Source: Candidatus Methanomethylophilaceae archaeon (GTDB lineage Archaea > Thermoplasmatota > Thermoplasmata > Methanomassiliicoccales > Methanomethylophilaceae). From it: DNA of 12,934 nucleotides. A program made the translations under genes and the position numbers. How positions within the stretch are numbered: the first letter of the stretch is position 1; every line of letters begins with the position of its first letter. The notes beneath the pieces are model-generated. The model worked only from the letters and a program-made list of their open reading frames with translations. It was not told the origin of the DNA and ran no database searches. Shown in pieces: positions 1-8,900 of the stretch. The stretch spans positions 1 through 12,934 of the forward strand of contig JAFPVN010000331.1 in the NCBI GenBank assembly GCA_017395275.1, given 5' to 3'.

Positions 1-224
1 ACGCACGCAACTCCAAGGACATCGAGCAGGTCAAGCAGAAGATGGATGCACTGTACAAGGCCATGGAGCCCATCTCCCAGAAGCTCTACCAGCAGGAACA
101 GGCCCAGCAGCAGGCCGGCGGACCCGGAGCGGGACCCGGCGCACAGCAGCAGAGCCAGGAGTCGCAGGCCGGAAAGGACGGCGACTTCGTCGATGCTGAC
201 TACAAGATCGTGGACGACGAGTGA
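1..224 (+). CDS. dnaK: DnaK (Hsp70) chaperone, C-terminal fragment
   Basis: This is the 3' end of an Hsp70 chaperone gene; the 5' part lies outside the window. The reading frame starts at base 3 and encodes the end of the C-terminal helical lid (DIEQVKQKMDALYKAMEPIS, then QKLYQQ). A low-complexity Gln/Gly/Ala/Pro linker follows, and the protein ends in an acidic tail, DADYKIVDDE. This layout of lid helix, Q/G-rich linker and acidic end is typical of bacterial-type DnaK. DnaK binds exposed hydrophobic segments of client proteins in the cytoplasm in an ATP-driven cycle stimulated by DnaJ. The dnaJ gene starts 2 nt after the TGA stop, which supports the call and indicates one operon. A grpE gene upstream would be usual but cannot be seen. 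The ATPase and substrate-binding domains are missing from view, so identity rests on the tail and the neighbour. Confidence 0.93.
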   Translation, partial: ARNSKDIEQVKQKMDALYKAMEPISQKLYQQEQAQQQAGGPGAGPGAQQQSQESQAGKDGDFVDADYKIVDDE

Positions 225-226
225 AC

Positions 227-1363
227 ATGCCTAGAGACTACTACGAAGTACTGGGAGTCCCGAAGGACGCCGACCAGGAGACCCTCAAGCGCGCCTACCG
301 CAAGCTGGCGCGCGAGAACCATCCCGACGTGTCCAAGGACCCTAAGGACGTCGCCGAGGAGAAGTTCAAGGAGATCTCCGAGGCGTACGAGGTCCTGTCG
401 GACCCCGAGAAACGTAGCATCTACGACCAGTACGGTCATGAGGGTCTGAGCGGCCAGTTCGGCAGCGGCGGATTCAACATGAACGACTTCACCCACTACA
501 GCGATATCAGCGACATATTCGGTGATATCTTCGGGGACATCTTCGGAGGCGGCCACAGCCGCAGCCGCGGAGGGCCCCAGCAGGGCGATTCGCTCAGGTA
601 TGACCTGGAACTGGAGCTCGTGGATGTGCTCACGGGCAAGGAGGTAGAGATCGAGGTCCCCCACACCGCCGCCTGCGATGCCTGCCACGGCACCGGAGGC
701 AAGGACGGAAAGGTCAAGACATGTACCAAGTGCGGAGGGCGCGGACAGGTACAGATGGTCCGCAATACGCCCTTCGGACAGATGGTGTCCGTCTCCGACT
801 GTCCCGCATGCGGTGGGCGCGGCAAGGTGGCCGACGAGAAGTGCCCCAAGTGCCGCGGCCGCGGAAGCGTACAGAAGACCTCCAAGATCAAGATCGACAC
901 CCCCAAGGGAGTCGAGGACGGCATGCGCCTCAGGGTCGCAGGGGCAGGCAACGCAAGCCCCAACGGCGGACCGCCGGGCGACCTGTTCGTCGTGATGCAC
1001 GTGAGGCAGAACCGCCAGTTCGAGAGGGACGGCTACAACCTGTGGACCGGCGTGACCACCACCTATCCTAGGCTCGTGCTCGGAGGCACGGCGAAGGTCA
1101 AGACCCTCGACGGCAAGTCGGTGGAACTCAATGTGCCAGCAGGCACTCAGGTGGGTTCCGTCCTCAGGATCCCGGGAGAGGGACTCCCCAAGGGAGGTTC
1201 CACCACCGCCCGCGGAGACCTGTTCGTGCGCGTCAGGATCGAGGTGCCCAAGACCGTCTCCAAGGAGGACAGGGAGCTCCTGGTGAAGCTGGACAGCAGC
1301 AACAGCCAGGAATCCGGATCCATCTCCAAGAAGATCAAGGACGCCATCTTCGGCAAGAAGTAA
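227..1363 (+). CDS. dnaJ: DnaJ (Hsp40), class A co-chaperone
   Basis: This is a complete class A (type I) Hsp40 of 378 residues, the usual DnaJ length. It delivers clients to DnaK and stimulates its ATPase. The J domain begins at residue 1 (MPRDYYEVLGV) and has the essential HPD motif at residues 32-34. A G/F-rich segment follows, with three consecutive DIF motifs. Four CxxCxGxG zinc-finger repeats start at about C150, C166, C192 and C206 and would form two zinc sites. The two C-terminal beta domains follow, including RIPGEGLPKGG and GDLFVRVRI. The ATG at 227 was chosen because it gives the canonical MPRDYY start. The frame extends to a GTG at 221 that overlaps the dnaK stop (GTGA) and would add only two residues. 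No strong ribosome-binding site is visible, only a weak GAGTGA over the dnaK stop, so translation is probably coupled to dnaK. Confidence 0.97.
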   Translation: MPRDYYEVLGVPKDADQETLKRAYRKLARENHPDVSKDPKDVAEEKFKEISEAYEVLSDPEKRSIYDQYGHEGLSGQFGSGGFNMNDFTHYSDISDIFGDIFGDIFGGGHSRSRGGPQQGDSLRYDLELELVDVLTGKEVEIEVPHTAACDACHGTGGKDGKVKTCTKCGGRGQVQMVRNTPFGQMVSVSDCPACGGRGKVADEKCPKCRGRGSVQKTSKIKIDTPKGVEDGMRLRVAGAGNASPNGGPPGDLFVVMHVRQNRQFERDGYNLWTGVTTTYPRLVLGGTAKVKTLDGKSVELNVPAGTQVGSVLRIPGEGLPKGGSTTARGDLFVRVRIEVPKTVSKEDRELLVKLDSSNSQESGSISKKIKDAIFGKK

Positions 1364-1365
1364 AC

Positions 1366-1390
1366 CCCTTACATTTCCCCCTTTTCAATA
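1366..1390 (+). terminator. T/C-rich tract after dnaJ, possible terminator
   Basis: The bases just after the dnaJ stop are almost all pyrimidine, with T runs (ATTT, then CCCCCTTTTC). Archaeal termination commonly uses T-rich tracts without a hairpin, so this may end part of the dnaKJ transcript. The tract is short and interrupted by C residues, so read-through into the next gene is equally possible. Confidence 0.3.
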
Positions 1391-1391
1391 G

Positions 1392-1400
1392 CCTTTTATG
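1392..1400 (+). promoter_or_regulatory. TATA-like element for the zinc ribbon/TPR gene
   Basis: The sequence CTTTTATG is the most TATA-like element in the 60-bp gap. It is centred about 27 bp before the ATG at 1424. Archaeal TATA boxes usually sit about 25-30 bp before the transcript start, so transcription would begin at or next to the start codon, giving a leaderless mRNA. The absence of any Shine-Dalgarno-like sequence before this ATG agrees with that. A perfect 5-bp inverted repeat, ATGGT-CCTTC-ACCAT (1398-1412), lies directly downstream and could be an operator or chance. The element is a weak match to consensus, so this is a prediction only. Confidence 0.4.
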
Positions 1401-1423
1401 GTCCTTCACCATACCCAGCAACG

Positions 1424-2854
1424 ATGAGCGAGACCGAGCAGGATTATGCCGGAACGATTTACGCATGCCCCGTATGCGGAGGGGACGCCAGGATCTCCTT
1501 CGAGAACGGAACGAACATCGTCTGTCCCAAATGCGGAGCGACCAGGATCATCCTGAGCTTCAGTCCCAACGGGGACATGATCACGGTCTCGGAGAACAAC
1601 AACGAGTACTACGAGGTGGAGCCCGATGTGCGCAAGGCGCTCTCCAAGCTCAAGGCCACCGAGTCCCTTCCCGAAGGGGTGAGGGAGCTCGCCGCCATAG
1701 ACGCATGCGTGGACCTCGCCAACGCCTACAACGCCACCGGAAGGGAGGGCAAGGCCGAGGACCTCGCCAACCAGACCCTGTCTGAGCTGGCCGAGATGGT
1801 CGACAAGGGCATGGATGTCGGCGACAGGTACTGCGACCAGGTCTCCATGTGCGCCGCCTTCGCATCCGCACGTTCGGATTACGACAAGGCCCAGAAGATC
1901 TACGACGGCGCCCTCGAGAGGCTGAAGGACATCAGGAATATCGATGTCGCCACCCTCAAGGTGAAGAGGGGACTCCTCTGGACCAAGAGGGACTCCGAGG
2001 GTGCGGAGAAGCATCTGCGCGATGCCCTCGACATCGTCGGGGATTCCGATACGTCATCCTATCCCGACCCGTACATCAGGGTCATCGCCTACGACGCCCT
2101 CCGCGCGATATGCGCGAAGAGGATGGACAAGGACGAGGCGGAGAAGTTCCTCATGAAGTCCATCGACGAGAGGAAGGCCCTTCTGAAATCCAATCCAGAC
2201 ACCCCGTCGTACAGGACCACCGAGCTGGTGGACGTCCTCGGATACTACGCGGAGACCCTCTCCAAGTACGGCGACGACAACCTCGCGGAGCAGTATCTCG
2301 ACGAGGCCATCGCTCTGAGCAAGGAGGCAGGACACGAGGATGCCCTCGCGTATGCGAACATGAACCGCCTTAAGTACGAGCAGAACAGGAAGCTCCCGTT
2401 GCCCGAGGACATCATGGAGAGGATGGACAGGATCATCGGCACCCTCGATGCCGTCCCCGCCAAGGACAAGCGCCTAAAGGAGACGCTGGCACAAGCGTAC
2501 ATGTTCAAATCCATGGGCCGCAAGCCCGAGGACTACGAGGGCCTCACCGAGGACATAGGGAACGCTTACAACATCCTCCTCGACCTCGCATACCAGGGAG
2601 ACGTCAACGAGATGTATCTCATGTCCGTCGCGCGCTCGTATCTCATCCTGCTCAACATGAAGCACCCCGACAAGGCCAAGCAGGTCCGCAAGGAGATGCA
2701 GGAGATCGGCATCTCGCAGAAGGCTCTCGACGAGTCGTCGAGGAGTTCCATCGGCAACTCCGGAAAGAAGACCAGGGTGGATCTGGACAAAAAGCAGCCG
2801 GAGAAGCCCCTTCCCGGAAGAAGGCTCAAGAGACAGGTCAAGAAGAAGGACTGA
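1424..2854 (+). CDS. Zinc-ribbon protein with TPR-like helical repeats, function unknown
   Basis: I do not recognise this 476-residue protein as a named family. Its N-terminus has a compact zinc ribbon with CPVC at residues 15-18 and CPKC at 34-37. From about residue 75 to 420 it is a run of paired amphipathic helices with TPR-like spacing, for example NAYNATGREGKAEDLANQTL, SDYDKAQKIYDGAL and GDDNLAEQYLDEAIALSKEA. The last 30 or so residues are strongly basic and Lys/Arg-rich. There is no signal peptide or membrane segment, so it should be cytoplasmic. TPR arrays usually bind proteins, and the zinc ribbon and basic tail could contact nucleic acid or a partner, so a scaffold or adaptor role is the safest inference. 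It lies 60 bp after dnaJ on the same strand, possibly with its own promoter. An accessory role with DnaK/DnaJ is possible but unproven. No ribosome-binding site precedes the ATG. Confidence 0.9.
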   Translation: MSETEQDYAGTIYACPVCGGDARISFENGTNIVCPKCGATRIILSFSPNGDMITVSENNNEYYEVEPDVRKALSKLKATESLPEGVRELAAIDACVDLANAYNATGREGKAEDLANQTLSELAEMVDKGMDVGDRYCDQVSMCAAFASARSDYDKAQKIYDGALERLKDIRNIDVATLKVKRGLLWTKRDSEGAEKHLRDALDIVGDSDTSSYPDPYIRVIAYDALRAICAKRMDKDEAEKFLMKSIDERKALLKSNPDTPSYRTTELVDVLGYYAETLSKYGDDNLAEQYLDEAIALSKEAGHEDALAYANMNRLKYEQNRKLPLPEDIMERMDRIIGTLDAVPAKDKRLKETLAQAYMFKSMGRKPEDYEGLTEDIGNAYNILLDLAYQGDVNEMYLMSVARSYLILLNMKHPDKAKQVRKEMQEIGISQKALDESSRSSIGNSGKKTRVDLDKKQPEKPLPGRRLKRQVKKKD

Positions 2855-2906
2855 CCTCTCATCCACATCAGATTCTGACGTATCGGTACCGCAGTGCCTT
2901 CTGTGC

Positions 2907-2971
2907 ATCGATAAAGAGAAAATAAGAATGGAGATGGGCGGGACGGCCCCGTCCATCGTTATGGTTTATTT
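2907..2971. terminator. Convergent terminator region with GC hairpin and flanking T-rich tracts
   Basis: The 111 bp between the two convergent stop codons carry a perfect inverted repeat, GGACGG-CC-CCGTCC, at 2941-2954. On the minus strand it is followed by a T-rich run (ATTCTTATTTTCTCTTTATC, about 2913-2932), a plausible end for the giant gene's transcript. On the plus strand it is followed by ATCGTTATGGTTTATTT, which overlaps the end of the giant gene and could stop the incoming transcript. The position between converging genes makes a bidirectional terminator the natural reading. I see nothing else in 2855-2906. Confidence 0.5.
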
Positions 2972-5900
2972 GCGGAGTCTGCCCAGGACCATCATGGCAA
3001 CGCACAGCGCGATGACGCCCAACGCGGTCCATATCGACATGGCCCTGATCGTCTCATCCTCGCCGACTATGACGTACCCGACGGACGCATCGGCCGGAAG
3101 CGCATAGTTGGGGTTGCTCAGAGCAGTGGCCACGGCGGTGTATTCTCCGGCCGCAGTGTGTTCCCCGTCCACCGAGACGGTCACGCTGCATACATCGCCG
3201 TCGACGAGATTGCCTACGGAAGCGGTCGGTGCGTAAGGCTTCCCGTCATAGATGAACGAGATGCGGGACCATTCGAGGGCGGCGACCTTGGGATCGATGA
3301 CGAACTTCGTCACGGCGATATCTGGCAGAACGTAGTTGCCGTTGCCGAGCGCAGTAGCCTCCGCATCGTATGTGCCAGCATTGATTTGTGCATCCGCCAG
3401 AACGGTCACTGTGCATTCGTCCCCTTCGACGATATTGCCGACCGAAGCCGTCGGGAGATGTTCCTTACCGTCGTATGTGAACACGCTGTTCCATATCAGC
3501 TCGGCGACCTTGGGATCGATGACGAACTTCGTCGCTGTGACGTCAGGCAGCACATAGTTGCCGTTGCTTAGAGAAGTCGCATCCGCATCGTATGTGCCTG
3601 GATGGATCTGCGCTATCGCCAGAACGGTCACTGTGCATTCGTCCCCTTCGACGAGATTGCCGACCGAAGCCGTCGGGAGATGCTCCTTACCGTCGTATGT
3701 GAACACGCTGTTCCATATCAGTTCGGCGACCCTCGGCGATATGGTTAACGTGCCTCCGCTGACCGACGTCACGGTGTAATTCGACGTGGACTGCGCCGAT
3801 ACGGATATGCCGTACGCACCGACATCCTCGCCCGCTGCCCTGGACAGGGCATACGGGACCGGACCCACCGGACCGCCGGTGTTCCATATCACCGCAGCGA
3901 CGAGTTCCGGATCCACTGAACCGTAGATCTTGGACGCATCGTCCGCATCGATGGTGATGGACGCCTTCAGTATCGAGAACGTTCCCGGCTGTACGGTGAC
4001 GTCGTAGTTCTCGTTGGACTCAGCGGATACCGATATGACGTATGCGCCCACGTCCTCGCCTGTTGCCCTGGAGAGCGTGTACGAGACCGTTCCCGCAGGA
4101 CCTCCGGTCTGCCATGTGACGGTCGCCGTCAGCTTCGGATCGGCAGATCCGTAGACCCTGCTCTTATCGTCCGCGGTGACGGTCACGCTGGCCTTGCTTA
4201 TCGAGAATGACGTGGTGGCCGAACCGCCCAGATAGTTGGCGGTCTCGGGTATCTCGGCCTTCAGTTCATAATTGCCGGCATTGGTCGGTACATCAGCGGA
4301 ATATTCCGCGGCACCCTGTTCCCTGAACAGGAAGGTCACGGTCCCGTTGCCGTCGTTGCCGGTCACCGTCGGTACCCGTGCGGTCTCACCGTAGACCCAG
4401 CCTTCGACGGTCACCGAAGGTGCTATGGCCGCTTTTGCGATCGCGAATTCCGCGGATGCCGCCGCTCCCTCATAGTTGGCGGTGGGGGATATCTCCGCCA
4501 TCACCACATAGCTGCCGGCATCGACCAGCACCGCCTTCGAGTACGTGCTGTCCGAAGCGCCCTTCTCCTTGTACCTGAACGTCACCGTTCCGCCGCTGAC
4601 GTTCCCGTCCACCGTCGGGGCGTTGGGTTCCTGGTCGCGGGTCCATCCGTCGATGGAGACCGTGGGAGTGAACGTCGCCTTCGCGATGGCGAAGTCGGCC
4701 GTGGCGGAACCCTTGAGGAACTGGGCGGTATCGGCCGCCGTCGCCCTTACAGTGTACTCCCCGGCATCCGTGGGTACGTTCGCGGAATAGTCGCTGTCCC
4801 CGCCGGACTTGGGTTTGTACTCGAACGTGACAGGTGCCTCGCCGACGTTCCCGGTTACGGCGGGCTGGTTGGGTGCCTGGCCGTAAGCCCATCCTTCGAG
4901 GGAGACCGTAAGATGGACGGGGATCTTGATCACGGTCGTCAGGGAGTCCTCCGCAGGGACCTCGTAGTTGCCGTTGGCGTCGTCAATCCTGTACCACACG
5001 ACGTACGTGCCCGGATTGGAGGCTGTCGGGATCTCGGGCGAGTAGTCGCCGGTGTCGCCTATCCTGAACAGCGCCCTGCTGTCGGAGACGATTCCGCTGA
5101 AGAGCAGAGGCTGTGCCTTCGTGGTGTACTTGAGGGTCATCGGCAGAGGCTCCATCACCCATTCGGCCGAGAGCTTGGATATCGTCACGTCCACGGTCGC
5201 CGGTTCGGTGTCCTCGTAGTTGGGATCGTCCTTCACCATGTAGTACACCGTGTGCGTTCCCGCATCGGTTGCCGTCGGGATCTCAGGCGAGTAGTTCGTT
5301 CCGTCCAGACTGTATTGGAGGACGACGTTCCAGGACGGGTCGACACCGACCAGCTGCTGGGGCTGCCCGTTGTACGTCAGCTCATTGGCCGTCGGAACGA
5401 ACGGGGTTTCCGGCGAACCCTTGGCGATGGTCACGACGACCGATCCCAATATCTCCGTGTCGCAGTGGTTATTGTCGCCGTGGATCATGTACCATACAGT
5501 GTATTCCCCGACAGCTTCCCCGGTCGGGATGTATTTCCTGAACACCTCCGTGTCGAGGCTGTAGAGCATCGTGCCTCCAGATGCCTCTCCCTTGATTATG
5601 AGTTCGTGCATCTCTCCGTTGTATTCCAGTCCTGTCACGGCAGTGGGCTCTACGTCCACGGTGGGGGCGGGTTTGACGATGGTGACCAAGACCCAGCTGA
5701 TGTCGACGTCATCGTTGTCGGCGACTATCTTGTACCAGACGCGGTACTCCCCCGCATCCGTGGCTTTCGGCAATTCGGTACTGAAGTCTCCATCATCGCC
5801 CGATCTGTATTGCGCAGTGCCTCCGACCGCCGTCCCGGCGGTGATCAGCGTCTTCTCATCCCCGTCGTAGACGAGGCCGTCCACCGCTGCCGGAAGCGTC

Positions 5901-8900
5901 TCCCAGTAGACGTCGCTCCTGGCCTCGTACTTGGCGTAGACCTTCTTGACGCCCATGTCCGTCGCAGGGAAGCTGGAGATCTCCGTTCCCTCCTGGAAAT
6001 CGCTGGTCGTGTACCATCCGACCCTCACGAAGCCGTCCTTCTCCGGCAACGGTCCGAGATAGATCTCGGTAGGTTTCTGGGGGAAGGGAGGTTCGAATTC
6101 GTGGGCATATCTGCTCGGCCCTATGCCCGTCAGTTTGTTCTGACCGTCATAGTACTCGATATCGTATTCCACCCCTTCCCAATGCGCAGTGAACCTCTTC
6201 GTTCCCGAGGAACCTTGTTCGATCGTCAGTTCCATCGTGATCGGATCCGTGGTATCGTCATTGGTCCAGCCGATGAATGTGAATCCTTCGATAGCGGGAT
6301 TGTCCAGGGTGAACGTGGGTGTCTCGATGTTGTATGTTATTCTGCTTGGACAGTCCCCGCCGGCGTTATTTAGGAAGATATCGTAATTCACTGGCGCCCA
6401 CTGCATGTAGAAGGTTTTGTCACCGTAATCGTCGATCCCCACCTCCGACACCCAATCCCCTGTCAGCTCCGGATTGTCATGCCATCCGGAGAAATAATAG
6501 CAGGCTCTGCTGACCTGGGTTTCGACGTAGAGTAACACACGGTCTCCGTGCGCATACGGGACCTTGTCGGGGCATCCCTCAGCGAACTCGCCGCCGTTGA
6601 TGACATACGTGATCATGAACGGCAGTCCTATCGCTTCGAACTGTGCTGTGTAGGTCGCATCCTGCGTGACGAACGTGAGCTGGGGGTCCCAGGAGGTGAA
6701 CTCGAACCTGTCCTTCACGTCCTGAGGTTTCAAAGGTATCGAGCCGTCGTATACCGGGATGGATCCGTACTGCACGTCCGTATCGGTCTCCAGGATCTCG
6801 CCGTTGAAGTTCTTCCAGGTGATCGTGAAGGTCCTCAGCTCACGGGAATAGGTCGCCATGTAGGATGAATCGCTGCTCACATCGGTGATCCCGGGGGCCC
6901 ATCCAGAGAAGAGATACTCGTATTGGGCATCCTTCTGCCTGACGGGGTCCGCGGGCCTGACGATGCTGTCAGCGGGGGTGCCGAAATCGTAATCCGTGGA
7001 ACTCAGCTCGGTCCCGTCCCAATCGTAGAACTTCACGGCGTACTTGTTCACTATGCGGTCGTAGACCGCGGCGAATGTGACCGACTCGGCAATCTCGCCG
7101 GCGGCGGGGACCGAGGGACTCCATCCCTTGAATGCGTACGAGAACTGCGGCGAGGGGTCCCGCGTGGGATCCTCCGGGACTGTGATGTCCGCATAGCCGG
7201 TGCCCGCCTCGTACCATGTCCTGGATATGATCTTCGCATCCCAATCCATGAACGTGATGCAGTATCTCTGCACATCCGTCTCGTTGTAGGTCGCCGTATA
7301 CGTCGCATCTGCCGTCACAGTGACGGGCGTGGGGGACCATCCGGCGAACTCGTAGTACATGCCCCCGGACGGTTCTCTGACCGGATCTGGAGGGGTGATG
7401 ACAGAGGGATCCGTCTCGACGTAGTGGAGGCCCTCCCACAGCACGGTGCCGTCCCAGTCGGCGAACCTGATCGTGTACTGTTTGGCTATCTTCTTGAAGG
7501 ATGCGTAGTACGTCGCACCCCCGGTCACCGCGGGGAGGTCCGATACGGGCTTCCCGTCCGAGCTGTCGATGGCGTCCGACCATCCGATGAACTCGAACGT
7601 GTGCTGGACGGTCTCCTCCCTGGTCTGAGCGGGGCCGTCGTAGGACGGCTGGCTGCCGTAACCGACTTTCTCGTCCCTCTCCACCAGCGTCAGTCCGTCC
7701 CATGTCATCCATGTCACGGTGTAGGTGTTGAGTACCTCGTCGTACTTGGCGGTGTAGGTGACGTTCTCGGAGGCATCGGCTATCGCGGGTTCCCATCCGG
7801 AGAACACGTAGGTGTACTGTGCCGTGGCCTCCCTGGTCGCCACAGGGGCCTGGGCCGTGATGTCCGCAGCGGATGTGCCAGGTACGTAGTGGATGGTATC
7901 GAGCGGGGTACCGTCGTAGTTGACGAAGCCGACGGTCACGACGTTGACGTCCTTCCATGCGGCGACGAACGTCACGTCCCCCGTCACGGTGTATTCGGAT
8001 CCCGGCTCGTAGAACGTCTCGCCGGCGATCCACCCTACGAACTCCAGGTCGCCCTTGTCCTCGTATATGCAGCCTGGGATGGTGAAGGTGGACCCCAACA
8101 GCTGTCTGTATGTGGTGACCGGGTATGCACCGAGTCCGGATTCCACCCTGACGTCCGCATAGTTCAGTTTGAACGGGGAGCTCTCATCCAGCGGATCGGG
8201 GAAGTTGGACCTCCAGATGTATCCGAAATTCGCGGCCTTGGCACCGTCGGTCTTCACCCATCCGACATACTTCCCCCTCTGGTCGAACGCCTTGCCTTCG
8301 GCCAGGAAGTCGGGGAGCAGCTGATCGGCGTTGTACAGGGGCCCGATGTGCTTGTCGACGAAGCTCTCGAAGTACTTGCCGATATAGTACATGGTGTCCG
8401 TGGGTCCGACATTGAAGCCTATGTTGTATTTGACATCCAGATGTTCGGTGACGTCCGGGGTGATGTATCTGCCGTCCGCACCGTCGATGTACTGGTCGAT
8501 GAACCTTTCGAGGCTCAGTCTCTTCTCCTCTATCGAACAGTCGAAGCCCACGTCCTGCGAGTATTCGGCGTTCACCGGAGGGAGGTTTTCGCCCTGGATC
8601 CCTCCGATACCGTCACCGAAGACCACCAATTGGCCGCGGCAGTCCTTCAGGTACGGGTATTCCGTGAAGTCGTCCCCGAACTGAAGGCCGTCCTGGATGT
8701 ATATGAACGATTTGCCCGTCGAGGGGTTGGTCTGCTGGGACAGCGCATACAGCTTCTGGTACAGGCGTTCCTCGGATATCTTTATGTTATCCTCGTCGTC
8801 ATCCTGCGTCTCGACCGCGAACTCGACGATGAGGGTCTCGGTCGGATGCATGACCAGGAAATTGGTCATCCAGTTGAGCACGTCGTCCACGCTCTGGTCG

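Noticed and set aside
221..226. GTG at 221 as the dnaJ start, overlapping the dnaK stop
   Set aside because: It would add only two residues before the canonical MPRDYY start. The ATG at 227 matches the family start, although the GTG cannot be strictly excluded.
200..1000. Minus-strand open frame of 266 codons opposite dnaJ
   Set aside because: This is a shadow of the well-supported dnaJ reading frame, caused by GC-rich codon use. It shows no independent motif.
2894..2910. Possible extra hairpin GCAGTGCCTTCTGTGC in the convergent intergenic region
   Set aside because: Only three terminal base pairs form before a mismatch, so it is not a credible stem.
4913..6373. Plus-strand open frame of 486 codons
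   Set aside because: It is in the same antisense codon register as the giant gene, has no recognisable motifs, and lies opposite clear repeat domains.
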